A stretch of DNA of 64,000 bases, from the NCBI RefSeq assembly GCF_943913955.1, contig NZ_CALUAE010000018.1, positions 1-64,000 on the forward strand, read 5' to 3'. Made by a program: the position numbers and the translations under genes. The DNA is from Mycolicibacterium bacteremicum (GTDB taxonomy: Bacteria > Actinomycetota > Actinomycetes > Mycobacteriales > Mycobacteriaceae). Under the pieces are notes generated by a model. That model saw nothing but the letters and a program-made list of their open reading frames with translations, was not told where the DNA came from and made no database searches. Position 1 is the stretch's first letter, and each line of letters starts with the position of its first letter. Shown here in pieces: positions 9,692 through 17,979 of the stretch.

Positions 9692-10432
9692 ATGGCTCTG
9701 TTGGACGGTCGGACCGCGGTCATCACCGGTGGTGCGCAGGGAATCGGTTTCGCCATCGCGCAACGCTTCGTCGCCGAGGGCGCCCGCGTCGTGCTCGGGG
9801 ATCTCGACCCCGACGCCACCGAGGCGGCCGTCACCGCACTCGGCGGGGCCGAGGTCGCCGCGGCGGTGCGCTGCGATGTCACCGATGCCGGCCAGGTCAC
9901 CGAACTCGTCGGCGCCGCGGTCGAGCGCTTCGGCAGTCTCGACGTCATGGTCAACAACGCGGGTATCACCCGCGACGCCACCATGCGCAAGATGACCGAG
10001 GAGCAGTTCGATCAGGTGATCGCGGTGCATCTCAAGGGATCGTGGAACGGCACCCGGCTCGCCGCCGGCATCATGCGCGAGGCCAAAAGTGGTGCGATCG
10101 TCAACATCTCGTCGATCTCGGGCAAGGTCGGCCTGGTCGGCCAGACCAATTATTCGGCCGCCAAGGCCGGTATCGTCGGCCTGACCAAGGCGGCCGCCAA
10201 GGAGGTGGCGCACCTCGGGGTGCGGGTCAACGCGATCCAGCCGGGACTGATCCGGTCGGCGATGACCGAGGCGATGCCGCAACGCATCTGGGATCAGAAG
10301 CTGGCCGAGATCCCGATGGGGCGGGCGGCCGAGCCCAGCGAGGTCGCCTCCGTCGCCCTCTTCCTGGCCTCGGACCTGTCGTCGTACATGACCGGCACCG
10401 TGCTGGAAGTGACCGGCGGGCGGCACATCTGA
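9692..10432 (+). CDS. FabG-like short-chain dehydrogenase (3-oxoacyl reductase / 3-hydroxyacyl dehydrogenase)
   Basis: A 246-residue classical SDR with the cofactor loop ITGGAQGIGFAIA, the NNAG motif and the catalytic Ser in VNISSISG with YSAAK. C-terminal PEDGxGG-type ends (here MTGTVLEVTGGRHI) match the FabG group. Its place before a thiolase suggests it acts on 3-hydroxyacyl-CoA in beta-oxidation rather than in fatty acid synthesis. The ATG at 9692 follows GAGGAGGG. Its stop overlaps the thiolase start by one base (TGATG). Confidence 0.9.
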   Translation: MALLDGRTAVITGGAQGIGFAIAQRFVAEGARVVLGDLDPDATEAAVTALGGAEVAAAVRCDVTDAGQVTELVGAAVERFGSLDVMVNNAGITRDATMRKMTEEQFDQVIAVHLKGSWNGTRLAAGIMREAKSGAIVNISSISGKVGLVGQTNYSAAKAGIVGLTKAAAKEVAHLGVRVNAIQPGLIRSAMTEAMPQRIWDQKLAEIPMGRAAEPSEVASVALFLASDLSSYMTGTVLEVTGGRHI

Positions 10433-11646
10433 TGCGCACCGCCGTGATCTGTGAGCCGGTTCGCACCCCGATCGGCCGCTACGGCGGCATGTTTGCATCG
10501 CTGACCGCCGTCGAGCTCGGAGTGGCCGCACTGCAGGGGCTGCTGGAGCGCACCGGGGTGCAGCCCGACGCCGTCGATGATGTCGTGCTCGGGCACTGCT
10601 ATCCCTCACCCGAAGCACCCGCCATCGGGCGGGTGGTCGCGTTGGACGCCGGACTTCCCATCACCGTCCCCGGCATGCAGATCGACCGGCGCTGCGGTTC
10701 GGGCCTGCAGGCCGTCATCCAGGCCGCCCTGCAGGTCGCCGGCGGCCACAGTGATCTCGTGATCGCCGGTGGCGCGGAGTCGATGAGCAATGTCGCCTTC
10801 CACTCCACCGATATGCGCTGGGGTGGGGCACGGGGCGGTATCACGGTGCACGACGGCCTGGCCCGCGGGCGCGTCACCGCCGGCGGCAAGTTCCACCCCG
10901 TGCCCGGCGGCATGCTGGAGACCGCGGAGAACCTGCGCCGGCAGTACGACATCTCGCGCACCGAACAGGACGAGCTCGCGGTGCGCTCCCATCAGAAGGC
11001 CGTCGCCGCGCAGGACAGCGGAGTGCTGGCCGAGGAGATCATCGCGGTCACGGTGTCCTCCCGCGCCGGCGAGCAGGTCATCTCCACCGATGAACATCCG
11101 CGCGCGGACACCTCCGTCGAGGCGTTGGCCACACTGCGCCCCGTCCTGGGCAAGACCGACCCCGACGCCACCGTCACCGCGGGCAACTCCAGCGGGCAGA
11201 ACGACGCGGCGTCCATGTGCATCGTCACCACGCCCGAGCGGGCCGCCGATCTCGGGCTAAAACCCCTTGTCCGATTGGTGTCCTGGGCGGTCGCCGGTGT
11301 CGCCCCCGACATCATGGGAATCGGTCCCGTGCCGGCCACCGCCCGGGCGCTGGACAGGGCGGGCCTGTCGCTGGCGGACATGGACCTGATCGAACTCAAC
11401 GAAGCCTTCGCCGCGCAGGCGCTGGCCTGCACCAGGGAGTGGAAGTTCGGCGAATCCGATTTCGAGCGCACCAATGTGCGTGGGTCCGGGATCTCGCTCG
11501 GACATCCGGTCGGGGCGACCGGCGGACGGATGTTGGCCACGCTGGCCCGCGAACTCGACCTGCGCGGCGCCCGCTACGGGCTGGAGACCATGTGTATCGG
11601 TGGCGGGCAGGGTCTGGCCGCCGTGTTCGAGAGGGTTGCGGTATGA
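10432..11646 (+). CDS. Acetyl-CoA acetyltransferase (thiolase)
   Basis: A 404-residue thiolase. The nucleophilic Cys is in IDRRCGSGLQAV, the NEAFAAQALA block is intact, the catalytic His is in GHPVGATGGRM and the second Cys is in ETMCIGGGQG, so it should be an active thiolase cleaving 3-oxoacyl-CoA. The start is the ATG at 10432 in the TGATG junction with the SDR; the frame is open further upstream only as a shadow. A 27-base spacer separates it from the next acyl-CoA dehydrogenase in the same operon. Confidence 0.93.
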   Translation: MRTAVICEPVRTPIGRYGGMFASLTAVELGVAALQGLLERTGVQPDAVDDVVLGHCYPSPEAPAIGRVVALDAGLPITVPGMQIDRRCGSGLQAVIQAALQVAGGHSDLVIAGGAESMSNVAFHSTDMRWGGARGGITVHDGLARGRVTAGGKFHPVPGGMLETAENLRRQYDISRTEQDELAVRSHQKAVAAQDSGVLAEEIIAVTVSSRAGEQVISTDEHPRADTSVEALATLRPVLGKTDPDATVTAGNSSGQNDAASMCIVTTPERAADLGLKPLVRLVSWAVAGVAPDIMGIGPVPATARALDRAGLSLADMDLIELNEAFAAQALACTREWKFGESDFERTNVRGSGISLGHPVGATGGRMLATLARELDLRGARYGLETMCIGGGQGLAAVFERVAV

Positions 11647-11673
11647 CCAGCGAGAAGCGGAGCGGGATCGCCC

Positions 11674-12864
11674 ATGACTAAGTTGGCACAGACTGCCGGT
11701 CTCACCGACGTCCAGGCGGAAATCGTCGCCACGGTGCGGCAATTCGTGGACAAGGAGATAATCCCGAACGCCCAGGAGCTGGAGCATGCGGACACCTATC
11801 CGCAGCACATCGTCGACCAGATGCGGGATATGGGTCTGTTCGGCCTGATGATCCCCGAGGAGTACGGCGGGCTGGGGGAGTCGCTGCTGACCTACGCACT
11901 GTGCGTCGAGGAACTGGCCCGCGGCTGGATGAGCGTGTCCGGTGTCATCAACACCCACTTCATCGTCGCCTACATGATCCGCCAGCACGGCACCGACGCC
12001 CAGAAGCAGCGGTACCTGCCGCGGATGGCGACCGGCGAGGTGCGCGGGGCGTTCTCGATGTCCGAACCCGAGTTGGGTTCCGATGTCGCGGCGATCCGCA
12101 CCAAGGGTGTGCGCGACGGGGACGACTACCTGATCACCGGCCAGAAGATGTGGCTGACCAACGGTGGCAGCTCCACACTGGTGGCCGCGCTGGTCAAAAC
12201 CGATGAGGGAGCGGACAAACCACACCGCAACCTGACGGCGTTCCTGATCGAGAAGCCGGCCGGATTCGGCGAGGTGGCGCCCGGGCTGACCATCCCCGGC
12301 AAGATCGACAAGCTCGGCTACAAGGGCATCGACACCACCGAGCTGATCTTCGACGGCTACCGGGCGTCGTCCGATGACGTGCTCGGAGCGGCGCCCGGCA
12401 GGGGTTTCGTCCAGATGATGGACGGTATCGAGGTCGGCCGGGTGAACGTCTCCGCGCGGGCCTGCGGTGTCGGCATCCGGGCGTTCGAGCTGGCGATCCG
12501 GTATGCGCAGCAACGGGAGACGTTCGGCAAGCCGATCGCCGGGCACCAGGCCATCGCCTTCCAGCTCGCCGAGATGGCGACCAAGGTCGAGGCCGCGCAT
12601 CTGATGATGGTCAATGCCGCCCGGCTCAAGGATTCCGGTGAACGCAACGACGTGGCCGCCGGGATGGCCAAGTATCTGGCCAGTGAGTTCTGCGCCGAGG
12701 TGACCCAGCAGAGCTTCCGGATCCACGGCGGGTACGGCTATTCCAAGGAATACGAGATCGAGCGGCTGATGCGGGATTCGCCGTTCCTGCTGATCGGCGA
12801 GGGCACCAGCGAGATCCAGAAGACCATCATCAGCAAGAATCTCCTCGATGAGTATCGGCTCTGA
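11674..12864 (+). CDS. Acyl-CoA dehydrogenase (medium-chain type)
   Basis: A 396-residue acyl-CoA dehydrogenase with FSMSEPELGSDVAAIRTKG, KMWLTNG, RIHGGYGYSKEYEIERLMRD and a C-terminal GEGTSEIQKTIISKNLL segment that keeps the catalytic Glu. Together with the upstream SDR and thiolase it forms a compact beta-oxidation operon. The ATG at 11674 gives the usual N-terminus. The last 17 bases overlap the start of the GntR regulator, which indicates translational coupling. Confidence 0.92.
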   Translation: MTKLAQTAGLTDVQAEIVATVRQFVDKEIIPNAQELEHADTYPQHIVDQMRDMGLFGLMIPEEYGGLGESLLTYALCVEELARGWMSVSGVINTHFIVAYMIRQHGTDAQKQRYLPRMATGEVRGAFSMSEPELGSDVAAIRTKGVRDGDDYLITGQKMWLTNGGSSTLVAALVKTDEGADKPHRNLTAFLIEKPAGFGEVAPGLTIPGKIDKLGYKGIDTTELIFDGYRASSDDVLGAAPGRGFVQMMDGIEVGRVNVSARACGVGIRAFELAIRYAQQRETFGKPIAGHQAIAFQLAEMATKVEAAHLMMVNAARLKDSGERNDVAAGMAKYLASEFCAEVTQQSFRIHGGYGYSKEYEIERLMRDSPFLLIGEGTSEIQKTIISKNLLDEYRL

Positions 12865-13543
12865 GCCCGACTTCACGGCCCGCCCGCAACTGTCCGATGA
12901 CGTGGCCCGGGTGGTCCGGCGCCGGATCTTCGACGGCACCTACCCGGCCGGGGAATACCTGCGCCTGGACCAACTCGCGGCCGATCTGGGCATCAGCGTC
13001 ACCCCGGTGCGGGAGGCGCTGCTGAACCTGCGCGCCGAGGGGCTGCTGGTGCAGCATCCGCGCCGGGGGTTCATGGTGCTGGAGTTCACCGCCCGGGATC
13101 TGGCCGATGTCGCCAACGTGCAAGCCTATGTCGGTGGTGAGCTGGCCGCCCGCGCGGCCGAGAACATCAGCGCCGAACAGCTTTCCGAGCTCAAGTCCAT
13201 CCAGGACAGTTTGGAGCGGGCCTACCAGGACACCGATCCGGACCGCACCGTCCGGCTCAACCACGAGTATCACCGGTTGATCAACGTCGCCGCGGCCTCA
13301 CCCAAGCTGACCCAGTTCATGTCCGGGATCACCCGCTATCAACCGGAATCGGTGTTCCCGACGCTGGAGGGCTGGCCCGCACAGTCGATCAGGGATCACC
13401 GCCGGGTGATCGATGCCCTGGAGCGTCGTGACCCGGACGCGGCGCGCTCGGCGATGGCCGAACACTTCACCGTGGGCGTGACCCCGCTGACCGAGCACCT
13501 GATCGAACGCGGCGTCATCACCGAGGACACCGACGCCGGCTGA
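12848..13543 (+). CDS. GntR-family regulator (FadR/FCD type)
   Basis: A 231-residue transcription factor. The N-terminal winged helix (about 15-80) contains DQLAADLGISVTPVREALLNLRAEGLLVQHPRRGFMV, the standard GntR DNA-binding signature. The all-helical C-terminal FCD domain carries the metal/ligand histidines in NHEYHRLI, DHRRVIDAL and EHFTVG. As the last gene of the SDR-thiolase-dehydrogenase operon it is likely the acyl-CoA-responsive autoregulator. The AT-rich palindrome at 9641-9653 is a candidate site. Confidence 0.9.
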   Translation: MSIGSEPDFTARPQLSDDVARVVRRRIFDGTYPAGEYLRLDQLAADLGISVTPVREALLNLRAEGLLVQHPRRGFMVLEFTARDLADVANVQAYVGGELAARAAENISAEQLSELKSIQDSLERAYQDTDPDRTVRLNHEYHRLINVAAASPKLTQFMSGITRYQPESVFPTLEGWPAQSIRDHRRVIDALERRDPDAARSAMAEHFTVGVTPLTEHLIERGVITEDTDAG

Positions 13544-14845
13544 TCACGTGCGCGGCATCCGCTGCCGCAGGCTGTCATAGATCGGCGGGCACCGCAGTCC
13601 CTCGGCGACGAGCACCGCGGCTGCGGTGGCCGCCAGCATCGGCACCGCGACCGTTGTCGTCGCGGTCATCTCGGCGACGACGACGATCGCGGTGAGCGGT
13701 GCCCGGACCGTGGCGCCGAAGAACGCCGTCATCCCGACGATCGCGACCGGGATCGCCAGATCGGCGTGCGCACCGGGCCACACCGCGTCGAACACCCCCA
13801 CGAACAGCACGCCCCACAGCGTGCCGATGGCCAGCAGGGGCGCGAACAGACCGCCCGGCACCGCCGCCGCATAGGACAGCGGGCCGGCGACGAACCGCAC
13901 GGCGAGGAACCCGGCCACCGACCACAACACCACCGAGTCGGCGTCGAGCAGCAGTTGGTTCAGGGTGTCCCCGCCGCCGGTGGCCAGTGGCTCGACGAAG
14001 GTCACCAGCCCGATGATCGCTCCGATCACCGCCGCACGCGCGACCGCAGGCACCCGGGAGATGCGCGCCGCCCCGTCCAGGAAACCCAGCACCAGCCGGT
14101 TGTAGAGGACACCGAGGACACCGGTCAGCACACCGAAGACGATGAACAGCGGCAGCCACGAAAGACTGGGCGACACAAGGCTTCCGACATCGAAATCCGG
14201 CTCGTCGCCGGTGACGAGCCGGGAACACGCGACGGCGGTGGCCGTGGCGGCGACGGTGGCCAGCACCGTGCGCAGCCGCACCGACCTGGTGACCTCCTCC
14301 AGGGTGAACAGCACGCCGGCCAGCGGTGCGTTGAACGCCACGGCGAGGCCGGCGCCGCCCAGCGCCGCCTGCAGCATCCGCACGTCCTGGTCGGGCAGCC
14401 GGCCACGCCGGGCCGCCTCGGCCCCCAACGCCGCACCCATGTGCACCGTCGGGCCTTCGCGGCCCAGCACCAGGCCGGATCCGATGGCCAGCACGCCGCC
14501 GACGAATTTCGCGGGCAGCAGCGTCGGCAGCGCCGGATCGGCGTCACCGCGGTGCACCGCCTCGACGTGTTGGATACCGCTGCCGGCGGCCAGCGGGATC
14601 CGCCGGACGATGGCGGCGGCGAGTGCGGCGCCCGCGGCCGCGGCGATCATCGGCACGAGCCAGCCCGGCCCGGGCAGCCGCTGCGCCCAGTCGACCAGGT
14701 CACCGCGCAGGCTGTCGGCGCGTTCCAGGCACCACCGGAAGGCGCCTCCGATGAAGCCGATGCCCACCCCGGCGAGGATCGCCGCGACGCAGACCCGTAC
14801 GAGTCCGGGCGGCCGTGGCGGGGGCGGTTGCGGCTCGGCCGTCAT
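13544..14845 (-). CDS. ClC-family chloride/proton exchanger
   Basis: A 433-residue polytopic membrane protein with the three ClC anion-binding motifs: GSGIQHVEAV, GREGPTVHMG and GGLFAPLLA. The gating Glu in GREGP and the inner proton Glu (LFTLEEVTRS) are both present, as is a late Tyr (CPPIYDSL). These are features of Cl-/H+ antiporters rather than channels. The ATG at 14845 is chosen because the longer frame to 15100 would run through the divergent promoter of the monooxygenase operon. The stop abuts the convergent GntR gene. Confidence 0.92.
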   Translation of the reverse strand: MTAEPQPPPPRPPGLVRVCVAAILAGVGIGFIGGAFRWCLERADSLRGDLVDWAQRLPGPGWLVPMIAAAAGAALAAAIVRRIPLAAGSGIQHVEAVHRGDADPALPTLLPAKFVGGVLAIGSGLVLGREGPTVHMGAALGAEAARRGRLPDQDVRMLQAALGGAGLAVAFNAPLAGVLFTLEEVTRSVRLRTVLATVAATATAVACSRLVTGDEPDFDVGSLVSPSLSWLPLFIVFGVLTGVLGVLYNRLVLGFLDGAARISRVPAVARAAVIGAIIGLVTFVEPLATGGGDTLNQLLLDADSVVLWSVAGFLAVRFVAGPLSYAAAVPGGLFAPLLAIGTLWGVLFVGVFDAVWPGAHADLAIPVAIVGMTAFFGATVRAPLTAIVVVAEMTATTTVAVPMLAATAAAVLVAEGLRCPPIYDSLRQRMPRT

Positions 14846-14910
14846 GATGTTGCGACGGTACCCCCGGACGGGCCGTTCGGCGGCGCGTAGATGAAGAGCG
14901 GTCACGCGGT

Positions 14911-14942
14911 TGACGCTCGTCAGTATTCGTTGACGCACGTCA
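14911..14942. promoter_or_regulatory. Tandem palindromes TGACGNNCGTCA, putative operator of the EthR-like regulator
   Basis: Two copies, TGACGCTCGTCA (14911-14922) and TGACGCACGTCA (14931-14942), lie 20 bp apart centre to centre, so they are on nearly the same face of the helix. The second extends to GTTGACG...CGTCAAAC. They are 72-104 bp upstream of the monooxygenase start at 15015 and 66 bp from the divergent ClC start. Paired spacing suits cooperative dimer binding by the TetR/EthR-like protein encoded in the same operon. Confidence 0.6.
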
Positions 14943-15014
14943 AACGCGCTGATAGCGTCCGGCGGGCAGAGTGTGAGCAGCTCGCCGGGGCGAGCGCAGC
15001 GACGGGAGCATGCC

Positions 15015-16391
15015 GTGACCACCACCTTCGTCGACAATCCTCCCCGCACGGCGGTCATCGGCGCCGGGATCAGCGGCCTGACATCGGGCAAGATGCTCAA
15101 GGACTACGGCGTCCCGTACACCACCTTCGAGGTCTCCGACCGGATCGGTGGCAACTGGGCATTCGAGAATCCGAACGGGATGAGCAGCGCGTACCGGTCA
15201 CTGCACATCGACACCTCCAAGCACCGCCTGTCCTTCAAGGACTTTCCGATGCCGGAGCACTACCCGTCCTTCCCGCACCACTCGGACATCAAGGCCTACC
15301 TCGACTCCTACGCCGACGCCTTCGGCCTGCTGGACAACATCGAGTTCGACAATGCGGTGGTCTCGGCCCGCCGGCGCGACGGCGGGGGCTGGCTCATCGA
15401 GGACCAGGCCGGGTCCGTCCGCGAGTTCGACCTGCTCGTCGTCGGCAACGGCCACCACTGGGACGCCCGGTGGGCATCCTTTGCCGGGACCTTCGACGGG
15501 GAATCCATCCATTCCCATCACTATGTCGACCCGCAGACCCCGCTGGCACTGACCGGTAAACGCATCCTGGTGGTCGGAATCGGTAACAGTGCCGCCGATA
15601 TCACCGTCGAACTGTCCTCGAAGACACTGCAGAACAAGGTCACCCTGTCGACCCGCTCCAGTGCGTGGATCGTGCCGAAATATCTGGCCGGTCAGCCGGG
15701 GGACAAGATCTTCAAGACCAACCCGCACATCCCGCTGTCTTGGCAGCGCAAGGCGGCACAGGTGTTGGCACCGCTGGTGGGTGCGGACCCGACCAAGTAC
15801 GGGCTGCCGCCGGCCAATCACAAACTGTTCGAGGCGCATCCGACCCAGTCGGTCGAACTGCCGCTGCGGCTGGGTTCGGGCGATGTGATCCCGAAGCCGA
15901 ACGTCCGGTTGCTCGACGGCGATACCGTGCACTTCGAGGACGGGACGTCCGATCAGTTCGACGTCATCATCTATGCGACCGGGTACAACATCACCTTCCC
16001 GTTCTTCGATCCGGAGCTCATCAGCGCACCGGACAACCAGATCCGGCTCTACAAGCGGATGTTCAAGCCCGGCTTCGAGGACCTGGTGTTCATCGGCTTC
16101 GCGCAGGCCATCCCGACGCTGTTCCCGTTCGTCGAATGCCAGGCGCGCCTGTTGGCGGCCTACGCCGCGGGCAGATACGCACTGCCGTCGGCCGCCGAGA
16201 TGGAACGGGTGATCGATGCCGACCAGCAGTTGCACGCCGGGCACTGCACCAACCGGCCGCGGCACACCCAGCAGGTGGACTACTTCTACTACGAGCACGA
16301 CATCCGGACCAAGGAGATCCCGGCGGGTGTTCGCCGCGCCACCGTCGCCGGGCCGTCAAGGATCCGGCCGGCGACCGGGGTTCGGGTATGA
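15015..16391 (+). CDS. Class B flavin-containing monooxygenase
   Basis: A 458-residue FAD/NADPH monooxygenase. The FAD loop is VIGAGISGLTSGKML near the N-terminus. The NADPH loop is VVGIGNSAADI near residue 190, preceded by FAGTFDGESIHSHHY, which resembles the FMO identifying motif. IIYATGYN matches the late ATG motif. It probably oxygenates a small hydrophobic or N/S-containing compound; the substrate is not evident. The GTG at 15015 follows GGGAG at good spacing; the upstream in-frame ATG at 14973 has no such site. It overlaps the TetR gene by ATGA. Confidence 0.88.
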   Translation: MTTTFVDNPPRTAVIGAGISGLTSGKMLKDYGVPYTTFEVSDRIGGNWAFENPNGMSSAYRSLHIDTSKHRLSFKDFPMPEHYPSFPHHSDIKAYLDSYADAFGLLDNIEFDNAVVSARRRDGGGWLIEDQAGSVREFDLLVVGNGHHWDARWASFAGTFDGESIHSHHYVDPQTPLALTGKRILVVGIGNSAADITVELSSKTLQNKVTLSTRSSAWIVPKYLAGQPGDKIFKTNPHIPLSWQRKAAQVLAPLVGADPTKYGLPPANHKLFEAHPTQSVELPLRLGSGDVIPKPNVRLLDGDTVHFEDGTSDQFDVIIYATGYNITFPFFDPELISAPDNQIRLYKRMFKPGFEDLVFIGFAQAIPTLFPFVECQARLLAAYAAGRYALPSAAEMERVIDADQQLHAGHCTNRPRHTQQVDYFYYEHDIRTKEIPAGVRRATVAGPSRIRPATGVRV

Positions 16392-16981
16392 GGTCGCCCA
16401 CCGATCGCCGCCCGGCGCTGCGCAGCGACGAACGTCGCGAGGCCATCCTCGACTCGCTGGACCGGTGGCTCAAGGAGTCCAACCTCGACGCGATCAACGT
16501 CGCCGAGATCACCGCGCAGGCCGGTGTGACCCGGTCGGCGTTCTACTTCTACTTCGAGAACAAGGCGGCCGCGGTCGCTGCGCTCATGGAGCGGATGGTC
16601 AATGAAACCTTCCTCGTCAACGAGGAATTCACCACCGGAACGGATTCCCCGCGCGATCGGGTCTACGCGATGCTGCGTGGTCTGTTCGACACCTGCGACC
16701 GGTACCGGCACGTCTTCAACGCGATGCTGGAGGCTCGCGGATCGAGCGCGACGGTCCGCCGAATCTGGGATGACGCGCGCGATGCCTTCATCCCGTCGGT
16801 GGCCGAACTGATCCGCACCGAACGCGACGCCCCCGATCCCGAGGTGCTGGCGACGGTGCTGTTGGAATTCAACGATCGGCTGCTTGAGCGATTCATCCTT
16901 GGCGGCCGACTGTCCCGCGAACAACTGTTGGACGGCGCAGCCGCGGTGTGGTTGAGCACGATCTTCGGAGAGCTGCGATGA
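16388..16981 (+). CDS. TetR-family regulator, EthR-like
   Basis: A 197-residue TetR protein with helix-turn-helix INVAEITAQAGVTRSAFYFYFENKAAAVAAL (about 37-67). The C-terminus AAAVWLSTIFGELR resembles the EthR ending, and EthR is likewise linked to a flavin monooxygenase (EthA). Genes on both sides overlap it by four bases (ATGA), so it is an internal autoregulator of the monooxygenase / hydrolase operon. The probable sites are the tandem palindromes at 14911-14942. Confidence 0.85.
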   Translation: MRSPTDRRPALRSDERREAILDSLDRWLKESNLDAINVAEITAQAGVTRSAFYFYFENKAAAVAALMERMVNETFLVNEEFTTGTDSPRDRVYAMLRGLFDTCDRYRHVFNAMLEARGSSATVRRIWDDARDAFIPSVAELIRTERDAPDPEVLATVLLEFNDRLLERFILGGRLSREQLLDGAAAVWLSTIFGELR

Positions 16982-17868
16982 GCTATCGGGAGGTGTCGTT
17001 CACCTCGGACGGAACACGGTGTAGCGGTTGGCATTTCCAGGCGGTCGGCGATGCGGCCCGCCCCGTCGTGGTCATGGCGCACGGTTTCGGCGGCACGAAG
17101 GACTCCGGTCTGGAACCTTTCGCGCAGCGCTTCGCCGACGCCGGCATCGACGTGCTGGCCTTCGACTATCGCGGTTTCGGGACGTCCGAAGGTTCGCCGC
17201 GACAAACGATCTCGCTGGTGCGCCAACTCGCCGACTTCCGCAACGCCGTCGCCTTCGCGTCCAGGTTGCCCGGCGTGGATCCGGCGCGGGTCGCGTTGTG
17301 GGGCGCGTCGATGTCGGGCGGGCACGTGTTGCAGGTGGCCGCGGATCTGCCCGATGTGGCCGCGGTGATCGCCCTGACGCCGTTGACATCCGGGCTCGCG
17401 GCCGGCCGGGCCGCGGTCAGCGAGCGCGATGTGTTGACCGCGCTGCGCTGGACGGCGACCGGGGTGCGCAGCAGGCTGGCGGTGGCCCGCGGCGGTACGG
17501 CGACGCTGATGCCGATCGTCGGGCGGCCGGGGGAGCCGGGCGCGTTGACCCTGTCGGGTGCCTACGAGAGTTATCTCGCGATGGCCGGACCCGCCTGGCG
17601 CAACGAGGTCGACTCCTCGGTCGGGATGGAACTGGGCAGGCTGAACGTCAAGGCGGCCGCGCGTCGCGTGCGGTGTCCGGTGCTGGTGCAGATCGGAGAC
17701 TTCGACCGGTTCGTGCCGGCCGGTGCGGTGGCGAAGACGGCGGAGGCGGCCAGGGCGCAGGTGCACCGGTATGCCTGCGATCACTTCGACGTGTGGCCGG
17801 GCAATGACTGGTTCGACAAGACCGTGGGGGATCAATTGGCGTTCCTGCGGCGGGTGCTTCTGGTCTGA
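16978..17868 (+). CDS. Alpha/beta-hydrolase
   Basis: A 296-residue hydrolase. The oxyanion region is VMAHGFGGTKDSGL, the nucleophile elbow is WGASMSGGHVL (Ser), the acid is in IGDFDRFVPAG and the His is in CDHFDVWPG. This complete triad fits an esterase, thioesterase or peptidase of the DLH/serine aminopeptidase type. It starts within the TetR stop (ATGA) at 16978 and is the last gene of the operon, so it may cleave an ester produced by the monooxygenase. Confidence 0.85.
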   Translation: MSYREVSFTSDGTRCSGWHFQAVGDAARPVVVMAHGFGGTKDSGLEPFAQRFADAGIDVLAFDYRGFGTSEGSPRQTISLVRQLADFRNAVAFASRLPGVDPARVALWGASMSGGHVLQVAADLPDVAAVIALTPLTSGLAAGRAAVSERDVLTALRWTATGVRSRLAVARGGTATLMPIVGRPGEPGALTLSGAYESYLAMAGPAWRNEVDSSVGMELGRLNVKAAARRVRCPVLVQIGDFDRFVPAGAVAKTAEAARAQVHRYACDHFDVWPGNDWFDKTVGDQLAFLRRVLLV

Positions 17869-17979
17869 GTTGCCCACCTGGCGAGCGACATTCGAGCGAC
17901 ACGAATTTCTTTGGCCCCGTTGATCACTCGTGCCACAAAGCGGTCTGATTTGTCGGTGGGCCGCACTAGCGTTCTGGTC

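Noticed and set aside
11643..11681. A 12-codon frame between the thiolase and the acyl-CoA dehydrogenase
   Set aside because: It overlaps the thiolase stop and the next start, has no ribosome-binding site of its own and no similarity that I recognise.
11257..12939. A 560-codon minus-strand frame opposite the thiolase end and acyl-CoA dehydrogenase
   Set aside because: It is antisense to two genes with complete catalytic motifs and crosses their boundary.
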